Part shown: one piece after another, positions 12,127-22,529 of the stretch
How positions within the stretch are numbered: the stretch's first letter is position 1
How the letters are laid out: each line of letters starts with the position of its first letter
NCBI GenBank assembly: GCA_024449915.1
Contig: JAMZAV010001841.1
Location: forward strand, 58,465-122,464
DNA from: Sweltsa coloradensis
Lineage: Eukaryota > Arthropoda > Insecta > Plecoptera > Chloroperlidae
Direction: 5' to 3'
DNA length: 64,000 nucleotides
Notes under the pieces: generated by a model
What the model was told of the DNA's origin: nothing
Seen by the model: only the letters and a program-made list of their open reading frames with translations
Databases searched by the model: none
Position numbers and translations under genes: made by a program

Positions 12127-12765
12127 AGGGGCTAAAAACCCCAAAAAATATTTTTTACCACGTGATCTATAGCACAATACTACACTTAAATGACCGTTTA
12201 AAAAACTATCTTGTAACTGTGATTTAATACGAATTTTTTAATTTTTTTGATCCAGAAATTGGCAAAAATTGGTGTTTTGGAAAATTTCCTAAATCGGCTT
12301 TAACCTGCTTCTTTTTTGGTCCTCATAGATACTAGAGCATAGTACCAATCTAAAATGCCCCTTTATAACATCGTGTCTTGAAACTGTGCTCAAATATACC
12401 CTCAAACACGCAAAAATATGCATTCCAAAATCACACCTCATCTTGGTAATCAGCATATTTTGACCGAACTACTTGCCCAAATTACAAAACAAAATATAGA
12501 AAATTTACAGAAAAGGCTGTAGAGTACGTCAATAATGGCCAATTTTTTTGGATCAAAATCCTCCAAGGTCACGGGGCATAAAGATCGTCCCCATGTTATT
12601 TCTTATGGGAGATTTTTGCCGATGGGACCTAGCTCGAAAAATGTTATGTTTGACAATTTTTTGGGAGGTCATGGTGGCCCCAATAATTTTTCTGTTAGTT
12701 GCTAAATTCATTACTAGTTAGCCTGAATGAAATATATTTTTTGAGTTTAGCGGTTAAATACCCCT
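12127..12765 (-). mobile_element. TTAA-bounded non-autonomous element, copy 2 (inverted)
   Basis: Near-identical reverse complement of 11192-11834, again bounded by TTAA at both ends (12123-12126 and 12766-12769). The two copies are about 290 bp apart. They could be two independent insertions of one element or a single 1.57-kb foldback unit 11192-12765; the TTAA at all four ends favours two units. A more diverged copy is at 23196-23860. Confidence 0.75.
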
Positions 12766-12769
12766 TTAA

Positions 12770-13541
12770 GAAGAATCGTACAGATGCCCATTCACACACT
12801 TAATCAACCATCCATCCATACAAAACCACTCGCATACATTCATGTTTATATTATTTCTCTCATAGTATATTTTGTAACTAATATATTGTATTATTGATTT
12901 CAAATTTTAATGTATTGTTTTGTTAGCATTTTTTAAATTCTTTAAGTGTAAGGTCGCGCCAACAGTACGTCATAATGCGCCACTGTAGCCTCGTAGACCA
13001 AGCAACGAAGGACCATTAGAGACGATTTAGAACAAAATTCCGGCCAAGCTGAATTTTTGCACAGACCTTCCAGAAAGTGTCCTTAATAAAGGGAAAACAA
13101 GTCCCTAAAAATCGAGTTGGAGCGTTGGCCGCCACCTTTGAAAATGTCTGCAAAGAAGTAATTGTTTTCGCATATCTTCAAATTGGCGAAAGATAGACGA
13201 AAACTTTCCGTTCATAATTTCCTAAAAAAAATGGTGTCTACCGTATTTTCGGTAGAGACAACGGTTACATCACAAAATCATGGTTTATATGTTGCTTATT
13301 GGAGTACCATCTGATTTCCTCATTTTCGCGCCCCAAACAATGCCCGGTAAATCCGTGAGATATCGATACAAACACAAAATAAGTAAATAGCTTATGTACG
13401 GTGTTCCTAAAACCAACAATGGAAAAACCGAAATACCGGGTAAACAAAATCAGATTTCGTAGACCTTATTTTTTTAAAAAATTAATGGATTCTTTCATGA
13501 ACACCGTGCTAAAGTCCTTTTGTGTTTAAATAAAAAATAAA
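12770..13541. other. Intergenic DNA, no gene seen
   Basis: A short block at about 12951-12995 (GGTCGCGCCAACAG... TCATAATGCGCC) resembles the end of the GC-rich repeat at 53991-54356. Nothing else recognised. Confidence 0.4.
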
Positions 13542-13979
13542 CTAGGAAGCTTCGCAAACGCTTTTTCAGGCGCGTTGTTGGATGAGCGTAATTTTAAAAA
13601 AACGAAAAAAAGCGTAAAATAGATATTTTCACGAGACATAATTTTTCGATTACGCTCAAATTTCACACGAATATATTATTCATAAAATTAAGGTTCTGTG
13701 AAAAAATCATTACAATCGGATAAAGCATGTAGGTGTTATAAGTCGAAGAAATTTTTTAAAAATCGAAAAAAATCGTAAAATTGCGATTTTCATGAGAAAT
13801 ATTTTTTCCTATTGCGCTCAAAAACGTGGCAGTTCTAAGTTCAGAGATTTCGAAGGCCTCCATAAAATTTCATCGCAATTGGAGTACAAAAATACAAAAA
13901 AAACAAACAAAAACATTCCGGATTTTTTTCTCCAGGGTAGTGAAATGGAATCTTCGCTTCGCTCGCTACGCTCATCCAA
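13542..13979 (-). mobile_element. Helitron-like element, family A
   Basis: On the minus strand it runs from TTGGATGAGCGTAGCG (5' end, flanked by host A) to hairpin AACGC-loop-GCGTT, 11 nt and CTAG at 13545-13542, followed by host T. The interior contains the family core (GCAATTGGAG/TTTCATCG and ATTCCGG-type sequence) and subrepeats with AAATCGTAAAATTGCG. It is 438 bp with no protein-coding content. Helitrons characteristically end in a hairpin plus CTRR and insert between A and T; this element fits at both flanks, although its 5' end is TT rather than the canonical TC. Confidence 0.7.
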
Positions 13980-13984
13980 TAAAT

Positions 13985-14175
13985 CCGTATTTAGAGTCTA
14001 TCCAACTGATTTTCAGTGGGGGACAGTAAACCAAATTGACCAAGCCAACCCTGCAGGCCCCGACGCAATCGACGAGTGAGCGATAACCAACCAAAGATCG
14101 ACATTTTTAATAGGAAATAATAGCAATCAGTGGTATGGAAAGCACGAACACCCGCAGATCCATGCCAGAATCAAC
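13985..14175 (+). repeat. Dispersed repeat, shared with the right end of the window
   Basis: Matches 63808-64000 in the same orientation: GTATTTA(T)AGAGTCTA, ATTTTCAGTGGGG, GACGAGTGA, AACCAACCAAAGATCGA, AGCAATCAGTGGTATGG. A part also occurs near 35655. No coding content; class unknown. Confidence 0.65.
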
Positions 14176-14207
14176 AAGGCCGATTCAGAACAAACTTTAA
14201 ATTTATT

Positions 14208-14446
14208 ATGTGCCTCGTTGCTAGGACGGCTCTAAAGTCACCGTTAACAAATTCCTAAGACAAAAACTGATGGTGTGGCTCGTTGGTCTTGTTGTTAGCG
14301 TATCTGCTTCCGATGCAGAAGGTCCAGGGTTCGATTCACACCAAAGTCAGAAGTTTTTTACCATCTGATTTGGACTTCAGTCCATCAGTTCTCATCTTAG
14401 GAGTTTGTAAACGGTGACTTTGGAGCCGTCCTAGAACCAACCTAGT
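14208..14446 (+). mobile_element. tRNA-derived SINE-like element with inverted arms
   Basis: The centre (about 14275-14345) is tRNA-like: GTGTGGCTCGTTGG as A-box region, an anticodon-arm-like CTGC-TTCCGAT-GCAG whose loop would read CCG (Arg), and B box GGTTCGATTC. The flanks form an inverted repeat: CTAGGACGGCTC(T)AAAGTC at the left against GACTTTGGAGCCGTCCTAG at the right. A diverged copy with the same tail is at 35230-35405. The mismatched acceptor region and dispersed copies argue for a SINE and against a functional tRNA gene. Confidence 0.65.
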
Positions 14447-15157
14447 AAAGAACAATCACCGTATAGATTTGCTGCACTGAATACATTTTCGTGTGGCGTG
14501 GTGCAAGTATAGGGATCGATTATGGTTAATAAAATGTGGGAGAAAAGGCAAAACTCTAATACCTTATGTGGTATAGTGTGGATGAGCTCGTGTTGCAAAT
14601 GACTTATCCATTCAACCTTATTCACTCCCCCACCTTTTTCCGAGGCCTGCCACGACTAGCCTTATAATAGTATAGTTTATTATAAACACAGACACAGGTT
14701 CAATTGTACAATGTGTATGACAGCAATTCCCGCCATGACTGCCTGTTGAGAGTACAGTGCTGCCACGTCTTGGCTATAACATCACAGTAGTATTTTATTA
14801 TATTTTAATTTAAATTAAATAATAAAAAAAAACACCAGAGGCAAGCATGTGAACACACGAATAACATTGTTTATTACCAAAATGGCGCCGAATTACCACC
14901 ATGCATTGTGCGCATTGCGAATATCGTGTATTTAGCACGTGCACGGCCCAGCGCCTGCTTAGGTTGTAGAGCCGTCGTTATTGACAAAACAATAACAACT
15001 TGCAGTGCAGCTTATAACCATAGAGATCTAACAAAAACATGGCCATGCTATTACACCCAGTCTCGTAACCTCACTTTGTTTATTCCGACTAAATAAAACA
15101 TTCAAGAAGTAACATTATGGAAAATAAAAACAAGTTTCAACCGCAGCATCGCTCTTG
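14447..15157. other. Intergenic DNA, no gene seen
   Basis: AT-rich with no recognisable coding sequence. ORFs at 14431-14625 and 14908-15096 lack domains and splice support. Confidence 0.4.
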
Positions 15158-16650
15158 CAGTCACCCTGGTCTGATCAGTAGCCCAGAGGGTGCGGGGCCT
15201 GACCACAGGGACGACTGGGAGTCTGTCACACAGCTCTCCTATGTTCCACCCAAGTACGACACGCGGAGTTCCATGGGTAAGCTCTCACACCACTGTAACC
15301 TGAGCTCGTCTTCAGTCACCCTGGTCTGATGACAAGCCCCGAGGGTAGCGGGGCCTGACCACAGGGACGACGGGAGTCTCACACACTCTCCTATTTTCCC
15401 AAAACCCAAAGTACGACACGGGGATTCCGGGGTAACTCTCCACCCTGTAACCTGACTCGTCTTCAGCCCACCCTGGTCTGAGACACCCAAGGGTGCGGGG
15501 CCCTGACCACAGGGACGACTGGGAGTCTGTCACACAGCTCTCCTATGTTCCACCCAATACGCCGCGGGTTCCATGGGTAAGCCTCCACCACTGTAACCCC
15601 TGAGTCGTCTTCAGTCCCCCGGGTCTGATGAGTGCCCAGGGGTGGGGGGCCTGACCCCCGGGACGCTGGGATCGTCACACAGCTCTCCTATGTTCCACCC
15701 AAGTACGACACGCGGAGTTCCATGGGTAAGCTCTCACACCACTGTAACCTGAGCTCGTCTTCAGTCACCCTGGTCTGATGAGCAGCCCAGAGGGTGCGGG
15801 GCCTGACCCACGGGAAACACTGGGGTCTGTCACCACTCTCCATGTTCCCCACCCAGTACGACACGCGGATTCCCAGGGGAAAGCTCTCAAAAACCACTGT
15901 ACCTGAGCTCGCTTCATCCCCCTGGTCTGTGAGCAGCCCAGAGGTGGGGGGCCTGCCCAGGGAGACTGGGATCTGTACACAGCTCTCCTATTTCCCCCCA
16001 AGAAACCCCGCGGAGTTCCATGGGTAAGCTCTCACACCACTGTAACCTGAGCTCGTCTTCAGTCACCCTGGTCTGATGAGCAGCCCAGAGGGTGCGGGGC
16101 CTGACCACAGGGACGACTGGGAGTCTGTCACACAGCTCTCCCCTATTTTCCCCCCCAGTCGCACCCGGATTCCTGGGAAACTCTCCAACCCTGTAACCTG
16201 AGCTCGTCTTCATCCCCTCTGATAGCACCAAGGGTGCGGGGCCTGCCCACAGGGCGACGGGGAGTCTGTCACCAGCTCTCCATGTTCCACCCAAGTACGC
16301 ACGGGGATTTTCCAGGTAAGCCTCACCCACGTAACCTGAGCTCGTCTTCATCCCCCTGGTCTGATGAGCAGCCCAGAGGGTGCGGGGCCTGACCACGGGG
16401 ACGCTGGAGTCTTCACAAGCTCTCCTTTTCCCCCCAAGTCGACCGCGGAGTTCCATGGGTAACTCTCACACCACTGTAACCTGAGCTCGTCTTCAGTCAC
16501 CCTGGTCTGATGAGCAGCCCAGAGGGTGCGGGGCCTGACCACAGGGAGGACTGGGAGTCTGTCACACAGCTCTCCTATGTTCCCCCAGTACACACGCGGA
16601 TTTCCCGGGGGAAAGCTCTCACACCACTGAAACCCTACTCTTTTCAGTCA
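15158..16650. repeat. Tandem array of ~150-bp units (about ten copies)
   Basis: The phrase TCACCCTGGTCTGATGAGCA recurs at about 15161, 15316, 15466, 15615, 15765, 15916, 16063, 16212, 16351 and 16496, giving units of 139-155 bp. Each unit continues CCCAGAGGGTGCGGGGCCTG, GACGACTGGGAGTCTGTCAC, TATGTTCCACCCAAGTACG, GGAGTTCCATGGGTAAGC and TGTAACCTGAGCTCGTCTTC. Well-preserved and badly indel-ridden units are interspersed. The overlapping minus-strand ORFs are frame-broken reads of this repeat and not genes. Confidence 0.9.
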
Positions 16651-16819
16651 ATCTTTTGTAATTTTTAAAACTTTAAATCGCGTTTTTTTTAAATGAGAAA
16701 AAAGTTTTAAAAGAAAAAAATAAAAATTTTATGTTTACACAAAAAATATTTATTTCACTAGAAAGACAGAAAATTCTTGAAGTTTTCTGTTCCTTAAAAA
16801 GTGGAAGAATTGATTAATT

Positions 16820-17472
16820 ACCAGAAAAAAATTACCCGGGGAAATTTTTTTGGCCGTAGAACGGGGGACCCAAACCCTTTAATGAAACTTGGATGGGGGC
16901 CTTTGAAATCTCTTAAGTTTAAAACCGCCACGTTTTTTTTGGGGTTTAAAACCCAATAAAAAATTTCCCATAAAAATTGTACTTTTACGATTTTTTTTTT
17001 TGTTTTTAAAGCTATATTTTCGTGATATTTGGGCCGATTCTGACCAAATGGGTGGGGCAACAACGTTCATATTTTACATGGACATTAAGGTAATGGTGAT
17101 TTAGTGCCTTTTGAAACAAAAAGTTGAAAAAGTTTGCCAGAATTCATAGAAATAAAGGTATTAATATAAGCCTTTTACAGGTGTAATTTACTAATAACTA
17201 TAGAAATTTGACAGCAATCACCTACAATGCGCACACAAAGCATTTCTTTGGGCCTCGAGATATTTAACATTCTTTTGTTAATTGGTATTGCCATAGCAAT
17301 TAATATACTTTATCAAAATTTTCCTAATTTAACAAAAATAATTTAGTAATGGAACTTGAAAAAGTATTGAAATCCCACTTGTACTAAAAACGTAGTAATC
17401 ATTGGACAATTTTTTTTTAAAAAAAGCTCATCCATCAACGCAACTTCAAAAAACGTTCGCGAAGCGTCCTAG
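16820..17472 (+). mobile_element. Helitron-like element, family A (plus orientation)
   Basis: Carries the family internal blocks (GGGCCGATTCTGACCAAA, TTCATATTTTACATGGACAT, TTTTGAAACAAAAAGTTG, CAATCACCTACAATGCG). It ends with GCTCATCCATCAACGC, the hairpin AACG...CGTT, 11 nt, and CTAG at 17469-17472, followed by T. The 5' end is decayed and cannot be placed exactly. Confidence 0.6.
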
Positions 17473-18143
17473 TTGTTGAGAAATTGCCCATTAATGTGAA
17501 ACTGTGTTGAATTATTTTTAATATCGCTGCTTTTAATAATTTGAGACTAATTATACCTCTTCCAAAACAAGAAATCGACCAATCTGCCGTTTGTAATTTC
17601 CTCAATAAAGAAAATAGAAATAATAACACATCAATGTGCATATCTACTTATTTGACTCCTTATGATTACCGCACGCACAGAAGGCCATACTGTCGCATCT
17701 CGCGCTTTCTCGTTTGCGCAACGCTGATAAACATATTATTTTGCGTCTTTCGCGGCTGGAATCTAATAATAAATATATCCCATTGCAAATTACGATTTTC
17801 CCGTCCAAATTTACTTAAAAAATTGAAGGACTCAGTAGTGGAGCCTATACATGACCATGAATCGAACTAGGTACTCGACGCCATGAATTAATACGAACCG
17901 AATTATATACTCACGTCCTTGGATATTTGGGTCATGTTTTGGCTGAGAAATAACTAGACTATGTTTGTCCTTTAAAATTACGGTGTTTTGTCTAGTTGCT
18001 GTACTACGAGTTCTATTCACGTCTCAATAAGGATTATCCGTCTGGACTGCATTAAACTAATAACGTAGCTGCGCATCGAGCAAGACTGATTTAGGAGGTC
18101 GCCTGATCGATGCCCGTCTCTGGTAAACCTGACTGAAACTAAT

Positions 18144-18655
18144 ATGAATGCAACGATAAGAAGACGGTGACCATCTAAACCTGCTGTCCTGCACACATCT
18201 AATCTATAACTGTGCATTGATTGCATGAATGCTACGATAAGAAGACGGTGACCATCTAAGCCTGCTGTCCTGCACACATCTAATCTATAACTGTGCATTG
18301 ATTGCATGAATGCTACGATAAGAAGACGGTGACCATCTAAGCCTGCTGTCCTGCACACATCTAATCTATAACTGGCATTTGAATGCTCGTAAAAGACGGC
18401 GACCACTAAGCCTGCTGTCCTGCCACTCTAATCTATAAAATGTGCTTGATTGCGCAGCACATAAAAAAAGTGACCATCTAAGCCCGCTGCCCCCCACATC
18501 TAATCCTAACTTGATTATTGCATGAAAGCTACGATAAAAGACGGTGCCATCTAACCCCTTTTCCTGCACACATCTAATCTATAACTGTGCATTGATTGCA
18601 ATTGCATGAATGCTACGGTAAGAAGACGGTGACCATCTAACCTGCGTGCTGCACA
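18144..18655. repeat. Tandem array of 81-bp units
   Basis: ATGAATGC(T/A)ACGATAAG recurs at exact 81-bp spacing (18144, 18225, 18306), followed by diverged units up to about 18655. Because 81 is a multiple of three, the minus strand stays open as a 27-residue repeat (YRLDVCRTAGLDGHRLLIVA...). This is a consequence of the repeat length and not evidence of a gene. The array resumes at 19245-19336 and again at 20121-20142, so two insertions have split it. Confidence 0.85.
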
Positions 18656-19229
18656 TGGCGTACCAGGAATTTTAAAGGGGGGGGTTATCATTTTTTTTAT
18701 AGATGTTTCCGAAAGGCTAAATGGGGGGTCCGGGGGGGTTGCCCCCCGAAAAAAAAATTTCTTCTTCAAGGTCATTTGGGAAAATCTGTGCGTTTTAAAA
18801 ACCACAATGATGAACTTTTTATCACTAAATCCTGTTTTTTTTCTTAAAGTTTTCTATTTCAAGGTAAATTTTGGGGAAAAAATGTGCGTTTTTTAAAAAC
18901 ATTTTCAGGGAAATTTTTATCTAAAAAACCTGCTTTTTTCTTTAAAATTTCTCTATCCCCGATCATTTTTTTGGGGAAAAACTGTGGTTTTTTTTAAACA
19001 TCACCAAATTTTTACTACAAAAAACCTGTTTTTTAATCTAAAAGTTTCACTTTCAAGGTCATTTTGGTGAAAAATTTGCGTTTTAAAAACATAAAAAAAA
19101 CCAACTTTTTATCTACTAAAAACCTCTTTTTTCAGATGGTAAAATTTTTAGTTATTTTATTTTCTCCTTACCTTTTTTTTTTTTAAAAGGGGGGGGGTTT
19201 CCCCCTCTCCCCCCCCTTGGATACGCCAC
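18656..19229. mobile_element. Terminal-inverted-repeat element inserted in the 81-bp array
   Basis: Ends are TGGCGTACCAGG (left) and GGATACGCCA (right), an imperfect inverted repeat with G-rich/C-rich subterminal blocks next to them. The interior is about four imperfect copies of a ~95-bp unit (AAGGTCATTT...GTGCGTTTT...TTTTTATC...AAACCTG). It interrupts the 81-bp array, which continues after 19245. No ORF. Confidence 0.6.
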
Positions 19230-19244
19230 GGGGCTTTCAAAACA

Positions 19245-19336
19245 TCTAAAACTATAAAATTTTGCATTGATTGCATGAAATGCTACATAAGAAAACGGGG
19301 ACCATCTAAGCCTGCTTTGGCTGCCACATCAAACTA
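19245..19336. repeat. Resumed 81-bp array unit
   Basis: ACATCTAAAACTATAAAATT, TTGCATTGATTGCATG and ACCATCTAAGCCTGC match the 81-bp unit with extra bases. The next bases of the unit reappear at 20121 beyond the Helitron-like insertion. Confidence 0.7.
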
Positions 19337-20120
19337 CTAGGAAAACGCTAAATCCCGCCCCGTTGTTTGGGTGGCGTAAATTTGGTGCATTGAGCTGCCA
19401 TGTTTTATGCGGGTTTTCTGTTGTTCTGTGAAAAAAATCACTACAAAGTTGAAAATTTTTTTAAAAATTAATTTAAATTAAAAAAAAAATAAATTTAAAT
19501 TTTAATTTTTTTTATTAATCGAATTTTAAAAAAAAAAAAAATCGTAAAATTGCGATTTTTATAAGAAATAATTTTTTCGATTGCGCTCAATTTCACACGA
19601 ATATATTAATTTATAAATTTAAGGTTGTGTGAAAAATTATTACAATCGGTTTAAAAGCATGTAGGTGTTAAAAGTCAAAGAATTGTTTTAAAAAAGAAAA
19701 ACCCGTAAAATTTCGATTTTCTGAGAAATAATTTTTCGATTGCGCTCAAATTTCACACGAATATCTTAATTCATAAAATTATGGTTCTGTGAAAAATAAT
19801 TAAAATCGGATAAAGCATGTAGGTGTTATAATCAAAGAAATTTTAAAAAAATCGAAAAAAATCGTAAAATTGCGATTTTCGTGAGAAATAATTTTTCGAT
19901 TGCGCTCAAAAACGTGGCAGTTCTAAGTTCAGAGATTTCAAAGGCCTCCATAAATTTCATTGCAATTGGAGTATCGGTTTAGCCGGAATCGTGCTGACAA
20001 ACACACAATAATACAGAAAAAAAAAAAAAAAAAAAAAAAAAAAAACATTCCGGGTTTTTTTCTTCAGTGTAGTGAAATGGAAACTTCGCTTCGCTCGCTA
20101 CGCTCGCTACGCTCATCCAA
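19337..20120 (-). mobile_element. Helitron-like element, family A, in the 81-bp array
   Basis: On the minus strand it starts TTGGATGAGCGTAGCG and ends with a hairpin (AACG...CGTT), TTC and CTAG. Left of it the array unit stops at ...CTA (19336); right of it the unit continues TAACTGTGCATTGATTGC (20121). An intact unit reads CTATAACTGTGC, so the empty site is A|T with no bases duplicated or lost. Internal subrepeats (AAATCGTAAAATTGCGATTT, CGGATAAAGCATGTAGGTG) occur three times. No ORF of significance. Confidence 0.75.
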
Positions 20121-20142
20121 TAACTGTGCATTGATTGCATTA
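20121..20142. repeat. Remainder of the interrupted 81-bp unit
   Basis: TAACTGTGCATTGATTGCAT is the continuation of the 81-bp unit that is broken at 19336. Confidence 0.75.
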
Positions 20143-20162
20143 TTCCACGAACAGGGTGTATT

Positions 20163-20403
20163 TTACGCAACTTTCAGACCAAGTCTTCTAAATTGCATCT
20201 TGCATGACGAAACAGAGACTAGTGGGTCATTGTCTGCTAGCAGTATGACTTGCTCAACCCAACATGCAGGCAGTCTAAGTTTAGAAAAGACCTCCTGCTC
20301 TGCCCATCTCATTAGGCTTTTTATGGTAATTGCGAGCCTAGATACAGCTGGCGCAGATGCTGCGACATCCAAGTTGGTCCACATAGAATCGAGAGCCCAG
20401 GGC
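20163..20403 (-). CDS. Unrecognised exon-like ORF
   Basis: A minus-strand acceptor-like AGTGCAG precedes an open frame of about 80 codons reading PWALDSMWTNLDVAASAP... MRWAEQEVFSKLRLPACW... LLADNDPLVSVSSCKMQF... to a stop at 20163. The residue mix looks protein-like, but I do not recognise a family. A GT follows CTGAAA near the end, though not in a strong donor context. It lies in a short non-repeat island between two Helitron-like elements. It could be an exon, a gene fragment or chance. Confidence 0.3.
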
Positions 20404-20603
20404 CTGCACTATACACAGAATAGTGAACTGCAACATTTGTGGGCTAGTTATATTCTTATTTCTTATGCTTTTAAACCAAGGAAAGTTTTTATGAAACTTG
20501 CTGTTTAAAGATGGCTATTCTATTTTAGCGTCGTGTTGTGCCGTCACGTCGACACATACGGGTGGGAAAATACTCACTGCCTTCTCTGATGCAATTTTAT
20601 TTA

Positions 20604-22112
20604 CTAGGCCGCTTCGTGAACGCTTTTTCCAGTCGCGTTGATGGATGAGCTTTTTATAAAAAAATATTTCTGCCATGCAATAATTAGGCCAACTACGTTT
20701 TTAGTAGTGGAATCTCATTACTTTTTCAAGTTCCGTTACAAAATGATTTTTGTTAAGTTAGGATAATTTTTGGATGAGCGTAGCGAGCGAAGCGACGATT
20801 TCATTTCACTACACTGGAGAAAAAAATCCGGAATGTTTTTTTTCTTTCTTTCTTTTTTTTTGTATTTTTGTGTGTCTGTTAACACGATTCCGGCTAAACC
20901 GTTACTCCAATTGCGATGAAATTTTATGGAGGCCTTCGAAATCTCTGAACTTAGAACTGCCACCTTTTTGAGCGCAATCGAAAAATTATTTCTTATAAAA
21001 ATCGCAATTTTACGATTTTTTTCGATTTTTAAAAATTTCTTCGACTTTTAACACCTACATGCTTTATCCGATTGTAATGATTTTTTCATAGAACCTTTAT
21101 TTTATGAATTAATATATTCGTGTAAAATATTTTGAGCGTGTTCAAAAAATTATTTCTCATTAAAATTGCAGTTTTCCGATTTTTTCCGATTTGTTTTAAT
21201 TCTTCGACTTATAACACCTACATGCTTTATTCGATTGTAATGATGTTTTTACAGAACCTTAATTTTATGAATTTATATATTCGTGTGAAATTTGAGCGTA
21301 ATCAAAAAATTATTTCTCATGATAATCGCAATTTTACGATTTTTTTTCGATTTTTAAAATTTCTTTGACTTATAACACCGACATGCTTTATACGATAGTA
21401 ACGATTTTTTCACAGAACCTTAATTTTATAAATTAATATATTCGTATTGAAATATGAGCGTAATCGAAAAATTATTTCTCATGAAAATCGCAATTTTACG
21501 CTTTTTTTCGTTTTTTAAAAATTACGCTCATCCAACAACGCGCCTGAAAAAGCGTTTGCGAAGCTTCCTAGTTATAAAGTACTATTGCTATGGTAATACC
21601 AATTAACAATAGAATTTAAAATATCTCAAGGCCCAAAGACATGCTTTTTGTACGCATTTTTTTTTTGCTGTCAAGTTTCTATTGCTTGTTAATTATACAC
21701 CTGTAAAAGGCTTATAATAAAACCTTTATTTCTATGAATTCTGGCTAACTTTTTTAAACTTTTTGTTTCAAAAGGCACTACATCACCATTTACTTTAATG
21801 TCAATGTAAAATATATGAACGTAGAAGCCCCACCCGTTTGGGCAGAATCGGCCCTAATATCACGAAAATATTGCATTTAAAAATCGTGGGGAAAATCGTA
21901 AAAGCACGATATTCATGAGATATATTTCTTCAATAGTACCCAAAAACTCGGCAGATCTAAGTTCAGAGATTTCGAAGGTTCCCCTCCAAATTTTTATTAA
22001 GATCGCATGCCGTTCGCCCGGTAGAGAGCAAAAAGACAAAAAAAAACACGAGCTAATTTTTTGGGGGAGTCAGTGAAATTGAAGTCTTCGCTTCGCTCAG
22101 CTAATTATTCAC
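20604..22112 (-). mobile_element. Helitron-like element, family A, interrupted by a nested copy
   Basis: The minus-strand 3' end is at 20607-20604 (hairpin AACGC...GCGTT, 11 nt, CTAG, then T). Its sequence runs to about 20769, is interrupted by the plus-oriented copy 20770-21571, and resumes at 21572 (AAAGTACTATTGCTATGG). It ends near 22112 with AATTTCACTGACTCC... and CGAAGCGAAGACTTC on the minus strand. The flanks of the nested copy match uninterrupted sequence in the related element near 17290-17350. Confidence 0.65.
20770..21571 (+). mobile_element. Helitron-like element, family A, nested
   Basis: Starts TTGGATGAGCGTAGCGAGCG, has the CCGGAATG / T-rich / GCGATGAAATTTTATGG 5' module, then four ~155-bp subrepeats (AAAATCGCAATTTTACG, ACCTACATGCTTTATCCG). 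It ends with hairpin AACGC...GCGTT, TGCGAAGCTTC and CTAG followed by T. At 802 bp it appears full length. Confidence 0.72.
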
Positions 22113-22132
22113 ACTCGAGTTTACTTTTTAGG

Positions 22133-22345
22133 ATGAGCGTAATGACTAATCGAAAAAATCGTAAAAGTACGATATTCATGATAAATATTTATTCGATTTT
22201 ACGGTTTTACCCAAAAACGTGGCAGGTTTAAGTTCCCCTCCCCTCCAATTTTCATCACTATCGCATATGCCATAATTTTGTCCGGTAGAGCGCAAACAAA
22301 CAAACAGACAAAAAAAAACACCCGAGCTAGTTTTATAAAATACAA
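22133..22345 (-). repeat. Truncated Helitron-like family A copy
   Basis: Contains the family blocks GTACGATATTCATGA, CCCAAAAACGTGGCAG and CCGGTAGAGCGCAAACAAAC in minus orientation. Both ends are truncated. Confidence 0.6.
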
Positions 22346-22529
22346 ATTACAAACCGTTTAAGTCAAGTCAGTTTGCTGTAGGAATGTTTCTCCCTTTTAG
22401 TGACCTCAGAAGTAGGCGTACTTGAGTTTATTTATTTATTATTTATTATTATTTATTTATTATTTATTATTATAAGTCAGAAACACAACGAGAAATAAAT
22501 TAATGAGAATGCTATCAACGACTTTGCAG
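22346..22529. repeat. ATTT/ATT microsatellite and intron sequence
   Basis: TTATTTATTATTTATT-type repeats at about 22427-22471, followed by the intron end TTTGCAG before the exon at 22530. Confidence 0.6.

Noticed and set aside
14275..14345. Possible tRNA-Arg(CCG) gene
   Set aside because: The acceptor stem is poor, it sits inside a dispersed repeat, and a diverged copy exists at 35230; a SINE head is the better reading.
15239..16593. Overlapping minus-strand ORFs (up to 180 codons) with a repeating peptide
   Set aside because: They are reads of the 150-bp tandem array; frames change from unit to unit and the peptide has no domain.
18017..18406. 129-codon minus-strand ORF with 27-residue repeats
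   Set aside because: Explained by an 81-bp tandem unit being a multiple of three; no start context, splice support or homology.
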